DNA of 64,000 nt, taken from positions 1,054,001 through 1,118,000 of the forward strand of contig CM035313.1 of assembly GCA_002900995.3 (NCBI GenBank), given 5' to 3'. Shown here piece by piece: positions 1 to 11,832 of the stretch. A program made the translations under genes and the position numbers. A model generated the notes under the pieces. It searched no databases and was not told the origin of the DNA. It worked only from the letters and a program-made list of their open reading frames with translations. How positions within the stretch are numbered: position 1 is the stretch's first letter; each line of letters opens with the position of its first letter. This DNA is from Ganoderma boninense (taxonomy: Eukaryota > Basidiomycota > Agaricomycetes > Polyporales > Polyporaceae).

Positions 1-2111
1 CAGGTACGCGTTCGCGACGCGGTCGCGCACGTGTGCGGGGTACGACGGCAGACTCTCCGCGTCCTCCTCGCGCTCGTCCCCGCTGCCGATGACCGCCTCG
101 CCGCCTTCGACGTCGGCCGCGCCGAGCAGCAGCCGACGTGTCGCGAGCGTCGCGACCCGGGCCTCCTCTGCGAGGCGCGCGTCGAGGACGTGGATGGGGA
201 GCGAGCAACGGAGCTCGGAAGTGTGCCCATCGAGGTTCGCGATAAGGATCGACCAGCGAATGCGGTGCGAGACCTGGATCGGCTGTTCGCATCCAGTGGC
301 ATCAGCTTCGGTGAACAAGCTCAAGCTCAAGAAGGCGAAAACTGACCTCTAACGAGTGGCTTGGCGTAGCGGTCAGTGGGACCGTGATATTCAGTGTCGT
401 AACGACGTCCGTCGAAACCTCCGTGTCCTCCTCCAGTGGCTGGGAAGACGGTCCCGCTTGAGGCTGGAGTTCCACTGAACTTGAGCTCGCAGATGGCTGT
501 GCAGATGCTTCAGGGCTCGATGAGATGCCACCGCCGCTCGATGAGGACGATCGCGTGGTCGTAGTCGTGAGGGGTGAGAGCTCCACCGGCGTGTTCGAAG
601 GCGACTCGGATCTTGAGAGGGTGGACGCCGGAGGTGGAGGGAAGTAGCTGTTTCCATTTGTGTGGTGGGCATGGGGCTGCCCAGACGTGCTTGGGGAGGT
701 CGCGCTGGCGGAATAACGCCGAACATGGCCATGTGAGTGCGACTGCCCATGCCCCTGCCCCTGCCCGTTCCCGACGAGGGGATAGCGCAACCGGTGCTGC
801 TGCTCGTCGACGCAAACCCCCTTGCCCTCAACGATGTCGTGCTTGTTGCTCGCGATGACCCGTGTGTTCTCCTGGCAGCCCGTGCGCGCCCACAGCTTGA
901 CGGTCTCGTTGATCGTCGTGGTGACGTGCAGCACGCGCGCGCCCTTGACGAGGGGCTGGAACTTGACCACCGCCGAGAGCTTTTCGCTGGCCGCCCATGC
1001 CTTGTGTGGGATCATGATCGAGTACATGAGCTTCTCGGGCCAGGTGTTCTCGATCTCGAGGGTCTGCTGGTACTCGAGAGCCTCCGGACCAAAACCGCGC
1101 ATGATGGTCACAGGGTGGATGGCTGTCAGGTCGCGGTTTGTGAGACCAAAGCCGCCGCGAACGGCATGTGCACGGAGCTTGTACAGGACAGATGCGCCGC
1201 CAAGAGCAGGAGTGTATATGGAGGATGGGAGAGAACCGCCGATCTGGAGTTGGAAGGGGAAGAGGTGGCGGCCTGCCTTGAGGGTGTGCGCGTGATGTTT
1301 GTCGCCTTCAAGGAAGGACCATTCATGATTGCACACGACGTAAGTGAGCTGGGAAGAGCTGAGGGATAACCTGTAGGAACAAGGCGGTTAGTACTGAGTT
1401 CACGCGCTGTAACGTCAAATCGAGCGGTTCGTTAGACTGGGAAGCCGTGAATCGCGGGGCCAGAAGCAAGGATGGGCCTCGTGCGCAGGGGTGCGGATGT
1501 AGATCGAGGAGCCTATGGGTACGGCACTGCGCTTGGTGGGACTATGTCCGCCGAGCGCGAAAGAGACGAGATGCCGGTGTCCACGAAGGCGGGTGCACGA
1601 GAAGCGGCATCGAGTCAAGTGAATAGGATGGCGTCCTGGTGCGAAGGATGCTCCACAAATGCGGGGTGCAGGGAAACGCAGGTGGATCATAGGGACATGG
1701 TGGGATAGCGTGATGGAAGGCATGGGGGAACACTCACGGTTCTGTTGGAGAGACGGGGAGGCGAGCCTTGCCTCTGAACTGGAGGGTGATCTGCTTGATG
1801 GATGTGGGCTCTGTGAGGTGGAGTACTACGTTACCGCTGAGGAGGGCGGGGTGGACGTCTACGCCGGTGCCGCGGAGGCAGAGGACATCGGAGTTGACAT
1901 GGATCTCGAGGTGAGGGTGTTTGTCCATCTTCTCTTTGTGAGGCATGTCCTGGCGTTCGCGGGAGTTGGGCAGACGGGGGACGAGCTCTGGGGGAGGAGG
2001 TAGAACAGGGTTTGGGTCGAATGGCCGCCAAGCGGCATGGAGGGCGGCGTGAAGGGGATCTTCCTCTGGAGGGGAGGGGGGCGAGGGGGGGCGATGGAGT
2101 ACATAAGACAT
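1..2111 (-). CDS. Arrestin-like (alpha-arrestin family) protein, 3' end cut by window edge
   Basis: Exons on the minus strand: 2111-1738, 1358-347, 282-<1. The start ATG at 2111 is followed by a Pro-rich N-terminus, then an arrestin_N-like core (ITLQFRGKARLP, then NHEWSFLEG and HTLKAGRHLFPFQL), a Ser/His-rich linker, and an arrestin_C core (TLNITVPL ... IQVSHRIRWSILIANLDG). The last seen residues include LPSYP, typical of the tail of these proteins. Alpha-arrestins are adaptors that bring ubiquitin ligases to plasma-membrane transporters and receptors; that role is inferred from the family. Intron 2 (283-346, GTCAGT...CAG) restores the conserved frame. Intron 1 (1359-1737, 379 nt) is long for this genome, and a small missed exon inside it is possible. 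The C-terminus lies beyond the window. Confidence 0.85.
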
Positions 2112-3892
2112 GGGGGCGAAAAGAACCGAGGATGGAAGAGGGTGGAAAGAGCCGAAGAGGAAGAGGGTAGGGCGGAGGGACAGAGGCGAGGTAGGCGGTT
2201 GCGAGAAGCAGGGCAGGAGATGGAAGGCGGGTGAGGGCTGGGCAGAGTGGGAACCGGGACGACGGAGGCGACGTGGTGAGTTCGGAGGAGAAGGAGAGAG
2301 GAGGCCAGTCTCGCCGCGGCGGAGGCTCCGCCGCGGTGTATTCGGACGATACTCCAAGTGCCAGTGAGAAAGGCGCGATCCAGATCCCACTCCGACGTTT
2401 TATGTTTTCCGCATAAAGTAGCCAGCCCTGCCCTCCGTTTCGGATCTCCCGGCGCGACTGCGATCGAGATCCACCTCCCTGTTCCTCGCAGCCTCATCTG
2501 TCTTCCTCTGACGTCAGAACCTTCCCGGTCCGTCCGTCTCCGGCTGGAGCACACCGGCGCTGGCCGCGAGACGATCGGAAAGGCGCAGGAACACAGCGCC
2601 CTGCAGTCGATTCGCCTCCCATTGGACCCGATCCGTACGTGGCTCAATCCGTCGTCGCCCTCGCACCGCTCGCTGGATCCAGGCTCATGTTCTTATCGTC
2701 CAACATGGTCGTCCTCCCTTTTGTCGTATCATCGATGGTCGCATTCCAGGGGCCTTCTCGCGGCTGTCTGGCTCGACCGAGTGCGTGTATGTATAAATGT
2801 TCGTCTCTTCTTCCAGCACGGCCCTTTGCAACAGCAGCCGACTGGGACAGGCGCAGGTTCCATACGCCGATACCACCCAAAATCCGTCACCCGGTCCTAG
2901 AAGCACGGGCGCCACAAAGCCCTCGTAGCTTTAGAAGCCCGATGATTCTCCTTCACCTGACGCACTGCTACCTTCGGCTCCCACTCCCAATCTACCTTTT
3001 CTTTGCTGCGCCCACCCTCAGGTGCCTTCTTCCCTACTCGGGTCCATCTCGGCCCTTCTGCGGCCCAGCAAAGACCTGTACACTGGACAGCACCAATCTC
3101 CGCCCCTGGCGGCCTGCATTCATTCGACCGCTATCTGGATACTACCCTCCTCGTATCGATGTCCCAGGCTGAGTTCCTGACAAACTCCCCTGCGCCCTGT
3201 GCAGGTCGGTGCTGCAACCTCTCTTCCTCTTTGCCAGAGAGTGATATAACAGTCGCCTGCCGTTTGGGCGCTCCCGAGACCCGCGGCCCAACAAACCTTG
3301 AGTTAGTTCAGTGAATGCCAACTCTTTTGACTGACTGATCGTGACCCTTCCTGCGCCTCGTAGGAACCGTACTTGCTGCGGCGTCAGGACACAGTCCCCC
3401 ATCGAAAGAGCCCTCGTTTCGAATCCAACGGTAGGTGGTCGCACGACGCTCGCCCCCGCTTTCTGGCTCCACTCCTTGACATTGAGATGCAGTCATGCGA
3501 TCGTTCTCGAGGCTTGTCTTCGCGTTCCCCGGTCGTATCCACTCCACTTACTATGGGCGCCTCCGAGTCCTTGTAATGTTGCCGCCGAAGGCCTATTTTT
3601 CGCGGTTGAATGGGATTGGGGGACATCGCGTCCCATACCAGTACGTACACGTTCTGAAAAGCTACATCCGCATCTATGATGTCGTAGCCCAGGCTATGCG
3701 CACATTCGCGCCCCGACAACAGAACTTTACGTGTAGAATTCTCTCGATGCGAACGTTAACTTGGAGCTCACCTAAGGAACTTTCCGGAACGCCCCGCGCT
3801 GACGGCGCGAGGCTTTCTCACCACTCCTGCCCCCCCGGCCTAGGCTCGAACCCAGCCGAGATCCGGTGATGGCGATTCTCTCTGACCACCGG
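2112..3892. other. Intergenic, no gene recognised
   Basis: Upstream region of the arrestin-like gene. Open frames here are short, overlap on both strands and show no recognisable domain or splice-linked continuation. Confidence 0.6.
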
Positions 3893-3973
3893 AACGGCTG
3901 GTAGAACTGGGCGGCCCTTTGGCAGGGTGCCCCGATTTGGTACCCCGTGAGAGAACGTACTTAGAAAAATCGC
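3893..3973 (+). repeat. Left terminal inverted repeat of the 562-bp element
   Basis: 81 bp, near-perfect inverted match to 4374-4454. Contains the internal stretch GGGCGGCCCTTTGGCAGG. Confidence 0.85.
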
Positions 3974-4373
3974 GAGATGGCCGCAGGAAGAAGAGCAAGC
4001 TCTACTCGAGAACAGCGCTATTACCCCTTGATCATAGTCTGAATGACCTTGTATTCCGTATAAATATCTTTCTATAACGTTTTACGACTCCGTACCGGCT
4101 GCAAGGCCAGTTAATTGCTGTTCGTCGGTGTGCAGCTTCGCACCAGCGCTAGAGCCGCCCTCCAGCGCTTTCTGCGGGCAGCCGTAGGCGCCTATTCAAG
4201 CATTCACCTCTTGTCCGAACGACGACGTCCATGGATTCGAGTGCGATCAATTCTGGATGCTTATTTAGAGATGTAAGGGCTTCCTACATTTATACTGTAC
4301 TATATTGTCAACTTTGTGTTGGGATATGAGGGAGTATGGCTGCTTCTCGTCCATCCTCGTACAAGGCGCAAGT

Positions 4374-4454
4374 GCGATTTTTCTAAGTACGTTCTCTCAC
4401 GGGGTACCAAATCGGGGCACCCTGCCAAAGGGCCGCCCAGTTTTACCAGTCGTT
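4374..4454 (-). repeat. Right terminal inverted repeat of the 562-bp element
   Basis: 81 bp, inverted partner of 3893-3973. Confidence 0.85.
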
Positions 4455-7400
4455 AGGGACACGTCTTTCTTTTCACTCTCCGCTGACGTGTCCCGTTCGA
4501 CTGGTTCGAGTCTACCCCCGGCCAATTTCCAGGACACCATCCCATCTAGCTGCGCGACTCCGCGGCCGCGAGAGATCTGCAGGTACGTTCTCAGGCGCCG
4601 TCTCCCCTCCTACTCTTCTCACCTCTTTGCACCCGGCCGCTGCCGCAGTGCGCACTAGCGCAAAGTAGGGCTCTAGCTCTGAGAACTGAGCCCTGCCTGA
4701 CGCCTTGGAACGACCCGAGGCGACGAACGTAGGGCGGCCCAGCGCCTCGGATGGAGTAGAAGAGTTCCGCGCGCCTCCCGGGGATATCTACGAACGCGCT
4801 GAGTGACAGCGTCGATCGCGATCGGACGCTGTGCTGGATGCAAAAGGGTGGAAAACCACCGCGACAGTGACAGCGCCCTCCAGGCTGCAATGCAGGTTCG
4901 ATTCCGAACGGCGACGGAATTCGAACGCATTAAGTAAGGATTATCAGTTACAGTACCAGTATGTCCAAATTGCTGCAGCTTTCGCCATTTTGTTACCGAT
5001 ATCCAGCGCCTGTCACGTATAGCGCAACCTACGCCATGTTGTTATTATAGGCTGCAGCACCTGTTCGCGTGCGCGCAAACTTCAGAGGCCCAGAAGTTTG
5101 TGTCGTTTTGCCGAGATTCCTCCACGTCGGGACGATACTTGGCGCTTCCAGGAACGTTCGCGCACGCCTCGTTCCGGATCCGTCTGTTGGAAGCCTGAAG
5201 ATCTGACCGTGAACGGTTGAACGTTGAACGTTGAACTTTCGGGATTCGCAGCGCGGCGCCCCCCGGTGAGCCATTATCGACTATCCATCAATATTCAATT
5301 CGTTCCTGCCGTGCGTCCGCGCTCGGTCGCGACTCGGACGCTCTAAGTACGCGCGAGCCTAGCGAGCCTCCCCAGGCCTCCCCTCGGGAAAGCCCGCTGA
5401 GAGCCCTCGATCGTGCAATTTGATTCTGTTTATCCAGATGTGCGCGAGATACCGGGCCGAGGATACCAACTTTGTGGCGTTGATGGCAAGCTGCTGCGAG
5501 CCTCGAGTCTCGAGAGGTGCCAGAGGGTGCCAGTGACTGCGCGACTCCGACCGTGGTCACCGCACGATCAGGGCTCGACTCGGGTTAAGTTACCGGTGTT
5601 CGACTGACACCTATGATTATGCATGATGACCGGGGTCAGCTGCTCATGCGTGGTAAGTACTGCGCTGTACTGCGCTGTATTTTGTGTACACACTGAAAGA
5701 AAGCTCTTGCTGTATACAGAAATGATGACCTCACCTTGGCTTCGCGGGAAATCATTTATCATTCCTGCTGCCACTGGCGGCTGGCCGCTAGTTGTTGGTT
5801 GGCGCAAGCCATTGCATCCTTCCGGCGCCGTCGCGGTTGGGAGGATTGCGTCCGCATGGGCTTGGACGTCGGACGGTGAACCAGTTGTGTTCTTTTTGCT
5901 CTCAAGCATTGCGCCACTGATGCAGATTCAGCCGCGGAAAATCTACAGCAACCTTGACCCTCAGAAAAACTTCCAGATCACTCGCCGCTTGTTGCGATGC
6001 ATGCACCTTAGTGGTTACGGCGCGCGATCCCGCGTTCGAACGCGCCACAGAAATTTGTCTCGCCTCGTGGTACGTATGTAACTTACCTGCCTCTCATCTC
6101 GGCGCCCGATACCGTCTTCCTCGCGAAACAATCTGTTCAAACTTCATCGGCAACGCGCCAGGTGTGAGCGACGATAAGGAGCATGTAAATGACATCGCTC
6201 GCATCTTCTCTTCTCTGTCGGATGAACTTAAGTGAACCGGCCTGAGGCTGAGTCAACGAGGGCCCGAGACTGGCTCCGACGCTCGTTATCTTCGTATCCC
6301 GCTGGCGTGCAATGAACGACTAACTTCCCGGTACAGAACAAGGACTCGTTCCTAGTACTTGTGCTTACTTAATAGCCTACGAGGAAGCTTGAGGTTAGAT
6401 TCAGGCTCCTCGGGGCTGCGTATATCACGCTATACCACAGTGACCGTGACGTACTCGGCAAATCCTATCGTTACCATACTTTCGATCCACTGCCAATGCC
6501 CTATCTTGGAGCCTATCCCGGTATCCAAATCGATCCCAAAGCCGCGGACATGCAATTCGCAGGGAGAGTCGGCCGCCGCACTTCCTCAGGCCTCAGCGGC
6601 TGTGCCTTGCAACTTGGGTTATCGATGGAGTCGCCTATCTAGGATACTAGGCACTTGCCTGTACAGTACTGTACAGACCGCTGTGTCGGACGGGCGCCGT
6701 AAATTGCGCAACTGGATGGATCTCGGGTAAGTACGATACGGACTCAGACGCCTTATGTTACTGTATTAGCCTTCACTGACTTTGCTGACGCCTACATAAG
6801 TAGCACGCTCCACGATCGAGCTGGCGGACCGTCGTCTCCGCCGGCAACGTTCGCTATACATGCGTACTTATTAGGTACATCAATCACTGGCACCCTCCGA
6901 GTCATACTTATATGCGCACTCAGTGTGGTCGGATTGATACGACTCCGCCCTCCAGCCAGCCAGGTAGATAGCAAGTGGACTGTAAGTGGTGGATACAGGT
7001 GGCCGGAGTCGTGCCGTGCGGCGCCATACGTAACGTCAATGCAGGCACATCGATCTCAGGCTCGCACACCGCACGGTCACCGTTATGTAAACTGACAATA
7101 GGCTAATCGCCTACTAGGCCCGCGAAGCAACGTTGGTGCTACCGCCTCGGGGGGGAGGTCAGGGCGAGTGTAATGGAAGCACCCGCAGCGTTCGCAATGG
7201 AGCCTGGACCCGCTGCTACGCGCGTATCTTCGGGAAGGAGCTTGAGGCGCGGACAAAACAAGTCCCAGCCTGGGCGGTGCGCCGGTGTGAGAACGAGATT
7301 CATGAATGCATGCGCAACACACGGGCGACAAAAGATAACATGCGGGCTTCGTGAAGGCTGGCAGATTGTGCAGTGCCAGGACACGCCAGGACCTAGACCC

Positions 7401-7881
7401 GATGCCCGCATCCAGGGCGATGCTGTCTGGGAGAGAAGCGTTGCTTCTCGTGAAGATCAACACATAGCATGACAGAAGTCACTGACGGAGCGCACTGCCC
7501 CGTCAGTGTCGCCCAAGTCAGCACCATGAACCGCGGGGATGAGAACTAAGGACATCGTAGGCCCAGGCAGGCATCGTCAGGCGAATACAATAAGAATGAA
7601 GACTGATGAGCATTGCCAGAGCATTGAAGATGGAGCTGTCGAGGTCTCACGTTCGAAGTCGAACCACCACCAGTCTCAGCATGCTCCGTCCACATTTTCA
7701 GCTTGCGAAGCGACCCCAAAATGCAGAAATCCCGAGCCTAAGAGTCCAGAGTCCAATAGAACGAAAAACGAAACCATTATTACCCAACAATACACTACAG
7801 GACGAGGGCGCGGTCCACCAGCACCACCCTGAACCACCCTCGCCCACACGCTTCACAGCATATACCTTCCGCAATCTTGGC
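4455..7881. other. Gene-poor intergenic stretch
   Basis: Multiple in-frame stops in all frames. Only small local repeats are visible: three TTGAAC(G)-type units around 5217-5237, and a direct duplication of TACTGCGCTG near 5656-5680. No gene or RNA supported. Confidence 0.6.
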
Positions 7882-10032
7882 CTATGCCTTGTACAGAGTG
7901 TCCAAGAAAGCTTCCGCGACGTGTCCCACCATCGTCGGGCCGACGGGGCTCGACTGGCCGAGTCCTGCACCAAGAAGTCAGCCGCGTGCAGTATTCGCAA
8001 GACGTCGCACACACCGTAGAGCGTCATCATCGTGCCCTCGCCCGACGGCGAGAGCTTCGCCTCCCCCACGGCGTCCTTCAAATCCGCGATGAGCTGGTCC
8101 ACCACGGGCACGGTCAAGCGCTGCGTTCCCAACCCATCCCCTCTCGTCAGCCCGCCCAACTGTAACCCAAGTCAACAAAACAATAGCTTACCGTGACGGC
8201 GATGTGCACCGCGGCAGGGTTGGTGATCGCGTTCAGGTGCCAGCCGCGCTTGCTCATCTTGTCGCCGACCTCGAGCACGTTCAGGGACGAGCCCCGCGCG
8301 GCCGCGAACGCGACGACGGACGCTGGGGGGTTCCCGAGCACGCGTAGCTCCGTGACCTCGGTGCGGATCCGGTGCGCGATCGTCTTCGCCGCGGTCACGA
8401 TCGACTTGCACGACTCGAGGTAGCCGCTGTGGCCCATGTACTGCATTGCAGCCCACGTACCCGCGATGAGGGCTCCGGGGCTAGGACTCGTGTTTTAGCA
8501 AGACACGTCGCAGAAATGGGGTATGTATGCATGACGCACCGAGAACCGGCGATGCTAGGGCTAGCATACACGCCGCCAGTCCAGTCAGGGTTGACGTAGT
8601 ACTGGAAGCGGCGCAGTCGCGCATCCTTGTACATGATGACCGAGTTGCCCTTCGGCGCGAAACCGTACTATAAATGTTTATGTGAGACCTCAGATCCAAT
8701 ACGTTCCAATTTAGAGGTATGCATACCTTGTGAGTGTCGCAACTTATGCTGGTAACTCCCTCGACTCTGAAGTCGAATGGCTGTACAGAGAACCCAGCTT
8801 CCTCGAGGAATGGCATGATGAAGCTGCCAAGACAGCAATCGACGTGTAGACCAATTTTGTACTTAGACGCAAGCTTGCCAAGGGCGACAATGTCGTCCTG
8901 GCATCCGTCAGGGAAGTTCACAGCAGAGCCAACGAGCTACAATTCGCGAGAAAGTAAAAATACGCAAATACTGGAAACTGAACGTAGGGACACTGACCAG
9001 CATGGTATTGGGGTTGATTGCACGGCGGACACGCTTAATATCAACTTGGCGCGTTTCGGGGTTGACTGGAATCGTGTGGACCTTAATACCCATGTATTCC
9101 GCACCTTTGTTGAACGCTGCATGGGCAGAGATGGGGATAATCCTGTAGCGAAAGCACGTAAGAATCAAATGAATGACACGCTCAGATTAGAGCCGCATAC
9201 ATCTCGGGCTCCGTGATGCCCTTGGTTGCCCTCGCCCAGTCACGGTACGTCTTCACGGCCATGATGATGGACTCGGTTCCTCCGGAGGTGGTTACACCCG
9301 CGCCATTGGGGTTGTTGTACATCTTCAGGCACATTGCGACAATCTCCGCCTCCATCTTGCGCACGGCCGGGAAGACATCCGGGTGTAAGGGGTTGGAGAC
9401 GCAGTACCGCTCGAACGCCGCAACAATGATCTTCTGCATATCCTCTCCGCCGTCTGGAGATACCATGGGGCATACAGTCACCGCATTCAATATAGGAGAG
9501 GATGACATTTCAGACACGAGGACTCACGGTAAATCGCACCAGAAACCCTCCCATCCTTCCAATTTACGTGGTGTCCACCCTCCTCGTCCATCTTGGACAT
9601 CTCAGCTAGAATCCAATCCTGGTCGCGTCCTTCCGTAGGGAGAGACAGGTGGCGTGTTACGTTGGGACCTTGAGGGACCATCTTGCTCTGGATCTCCAAC
9701 CTCGCCTTGCCGAGCTCCGTCTCCACTTTCTTCTGTGCGGAGGGCAGACGGAGAGCGAGTAATATTACTTCCTGCCGCACACGCCATGGACGTCAGGATG
9801 TCACGGACACCACAAGCAAAGTATGCATGCGTACCTGGAGACTCCAGCGGTAGAAGTCGTGCGCGGTCTGCAGGACTCCCCGAGCGCGTAGATGTCGTTG
9901 GACCTTGATCAGGCGGGAGAAAATCAAGTAGATCACGACGACGTTTGTAAACCTCTGCCATGGCGTAGCCCCCACGGGAGAAAGCAAGCCGAATGTCGAC
10001 TTGACCAGAGCAAGAGCACCTTCGCCCGTCAT
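7882..10032 (-). CDS. DPL1: Sphingosine-1-phosphate lyase (PLP-dependent)
   Basis: Nine exons: 10032-9835, 9771-9528, 9453-9201, 9142-8998, 8936-8727, 8667-8540, 8480-8192, 8120-8015, 7964-7882; total 1656 nt, 551 aa, in frame throughout. Residues about 23-45 ([15 protein letters not shown]) form the single N-terminal membrane anchor, followed by the PLP-decarboxylase-like fold: NVTRHLSLP, the substrate-loop YHGGEDM, the [11 protein letters not shown] cofactor loop, [10 protein letters not shown], and CDTHKYGFAPKG, where Lys350 is the expected PLP Schiff-base lysine. The protein ends FLDTLYKA. The enzyme is an ER protein that cleaves phosphorylated long-chain bases to a fatty aldehyde and phosphoethanolamine, the exit step of sphingolipid catabolism. 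Length matches the family. The gene is divergent from the prefoldin gene, with 860 bp between the start codons. Confidence 0.95.
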
Positions 10033-10892
10033 GTCGCTCGAATCCCTTGAAGCACGGAGTCCGGAGATGGTTGTTCCGGCGTTGTAGACTTGAGAGCGTC
10101 CGCTGAGGTACCGGCACGTGTAGCAAAGTCTGCAAGGCGCGTCCGACGCGGTCGTCCAGCGGAGTGAGCCTAGGTAGGAGGTTAGATGGGGTGCTCAGAC
10201 AGAGAGTCGTGGCACTTATGTCCGCATTTCGGTCCACCGCGCACCATGGCCGTCGCTCCCCGATTGGGCTTCTTCCCCTTCAAGTTGCGTCACTCCGGGC
10301 GCAGTCCGGCTTCGCGTCGGGCCGGCGACAAGCACGAGATATCACCTATTCTTCCCAGATAGTGCGGCGCAGCGCTGCGTGCTGGCCCGGGTGAGATTGG
10401 TACTTGAATTGCATTGGTGTTGTGCCCAGGGCCACAGTGCATGATTCCCGATACCGACGGGTAGCGGGTCTCTGCGATGAATTTTTTAACGAGCTGGGTA
10501 GAGGGAATTAATCCGAATGATGTCTTCCGAGCAGCGCTAACGCGTACTATTTGTGTCACCATTTACTTCCTTCACCGCTCTGGCTCGTGGCGAGTTGACC
10601 GCGTCGATTCCGAGTTAGCCAACGAACTCGCTTGATTGCAAACCGGTTCTTTCGTGCCTACGAAGCGTTCCCGTAAATACTGCAGCCGGGCCTCCGATTT
10701 TCAATTCTGAACCGTCCACCGAGAGTATCGGACATTGCCGCTCCCACGCGGCGCTGCAAGCTCATTACATAACGACGGGCCGGATGAAGGCAGCATCAGT
10801 CTCGACTACGTTGGAAATTGATCAGAAACTGTCGGAGGGGATCGACGACGACTTGGACTCGAGCTGCCCGACACACAGCGACCGCGGCCAGA
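10033..10892. promoter_or_regulatory. Divergent intergenic region between S1P lyase and prefoldin subunit 4
   Basis: 860 bp separating two start codons on opposite strands, so it should hold both promoters. I see no motif strong enough to name. Confidence 0.5.
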
Positions 10893-11534
10893 ATGCGCAT
10901 GGCAAGTACGATGTCCTCCTCACCGCCTTACGCGCCACCGTTGAACACCCTGCTGCTCAGCTTTCGCAAGAGGACGAACACGATGACAACACCGAAGTCA
11001 CTTGGGGTACGTTTCAATTAAACAACTTGGAGTGTCCGAGGACGCTCACCCGTCCGACCGCCAGAGGACCAGCAGAGGATCAACACGTTCTCGAAGCTGA
11101 ACACACGACTGCGGTCGATCGAGGAGAAGATAGAGGTCCTGAAGGTGCGTCGTCCAGCCAACTACACGCTTTCCGCCCCGAACTTTGTATCCTGTATCCG
11201 CGCGCACCTGCAGGCAGAGAAGGAAGCTCTCGACGATATCTCGATGGAGCTCGAGCTCGCAGACGAAGACCAGCCCGTGATGTGTGTCCCATAGTCCCAT
11301 TCTTCCTGTCGTTCGCATCCTCATGTTACCGTTGCGAACAGGTACAGAGTAGGCGAAGCTTTCATCCACTTGCCCCACCCGCGAGCCGTCAAGCGGCTAG
11401 AGAAAGACCTCTCCACGCTCAACGACGAGCTCGGAAAGTACACGTCCAGCTCAGAGGAGTGCGAGAAGTCGATGAAGGAGCTCAAGGTCACGCTCTACGC
11501 GAAGTTTGGCCGTGCGATCAACCTCGACGAGTAG
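10893..11534 (+). CDS. GIM3: Prefoldin subunit 4
   Basis: Five exons: 10893-10901, 10961-11006, 11065-11144, 11214-11281, 11342-11534; 396 nt, 131 aa. The first exon codes only for Met-Arg-Met, the N-terminus typical of PFD4, and is followed by an intron with a GC donor (GCAAGT ... CAG) at 10902-10960. The protein has the family core EVTWEDQQRIN, then two coiled-coil helices (RLRSIEEKIEVLK ... ELELADED; LEKDLSTLNDELGKYTSS) around the MYRVGEAFIHLP beta h-region. Prefoldin is a hexameric cytosolic chaperone that hands nascent actin and tubulin to the CCT chaperonin. Length is normal. It is convergent with the muskelin gene (298 bp between stops). Confidence 0.93.
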
Positions 11535-11832
11535 ATTGAACCCCCCTGCCGGAGGGAGAGAGGGAGAAGTTCAAAAATGGCAAGCACGACGCCACGTCCG
11601 TCGCCGCAACTGTACATGTGTAATGTTCCCAGTGTACTATTGTCCCGATTGCATGCTACATGAACCCTATAAACACAGCGTGCGAGCGCAAAACAAGCAT
11701 ACAAGAACGACGACGTGCGAGATGCGAGTGCGGGTACGAATGAACCATACAAGAAGGACCCCAAACCAATTCAAGCGCATCCGAAAACCAACGATGCGTC
11801 CATGCTCCCCCGCCCCCCACTGCAGTCTCAGT

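Larger units (their letters stand above)
3893..4454. mobile_element. Short terminal-inverted-repeat (MITE-like) element, 562 bp
   Basis: Bases 3893-3973 and 4374-4454 are inverted copies of one another over 81 bp with about two mismatches (both near the outer tip). The inner 400 bp carries no open frame that looks like a transposase, so this is a non-autonomous DNA element. I could not find an unambiguous target-site duplication next to the tips, so the exact outer borders may be off by a few bases and the superfamily is unassigned. Confidence 0.75.

Noticed and set aside
4495..4530. Second B-box-like GGTTCGAGTC near 4505
   Set aside because: No cloverleaf partner sequences; treated as chance.
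4840..4910. B-box-like GGTTCGATTCC near 4893 suggesting a tRNA
   Set aside because: No matching T stem, no acceptor stem and no anticodon arm can be folded around it.
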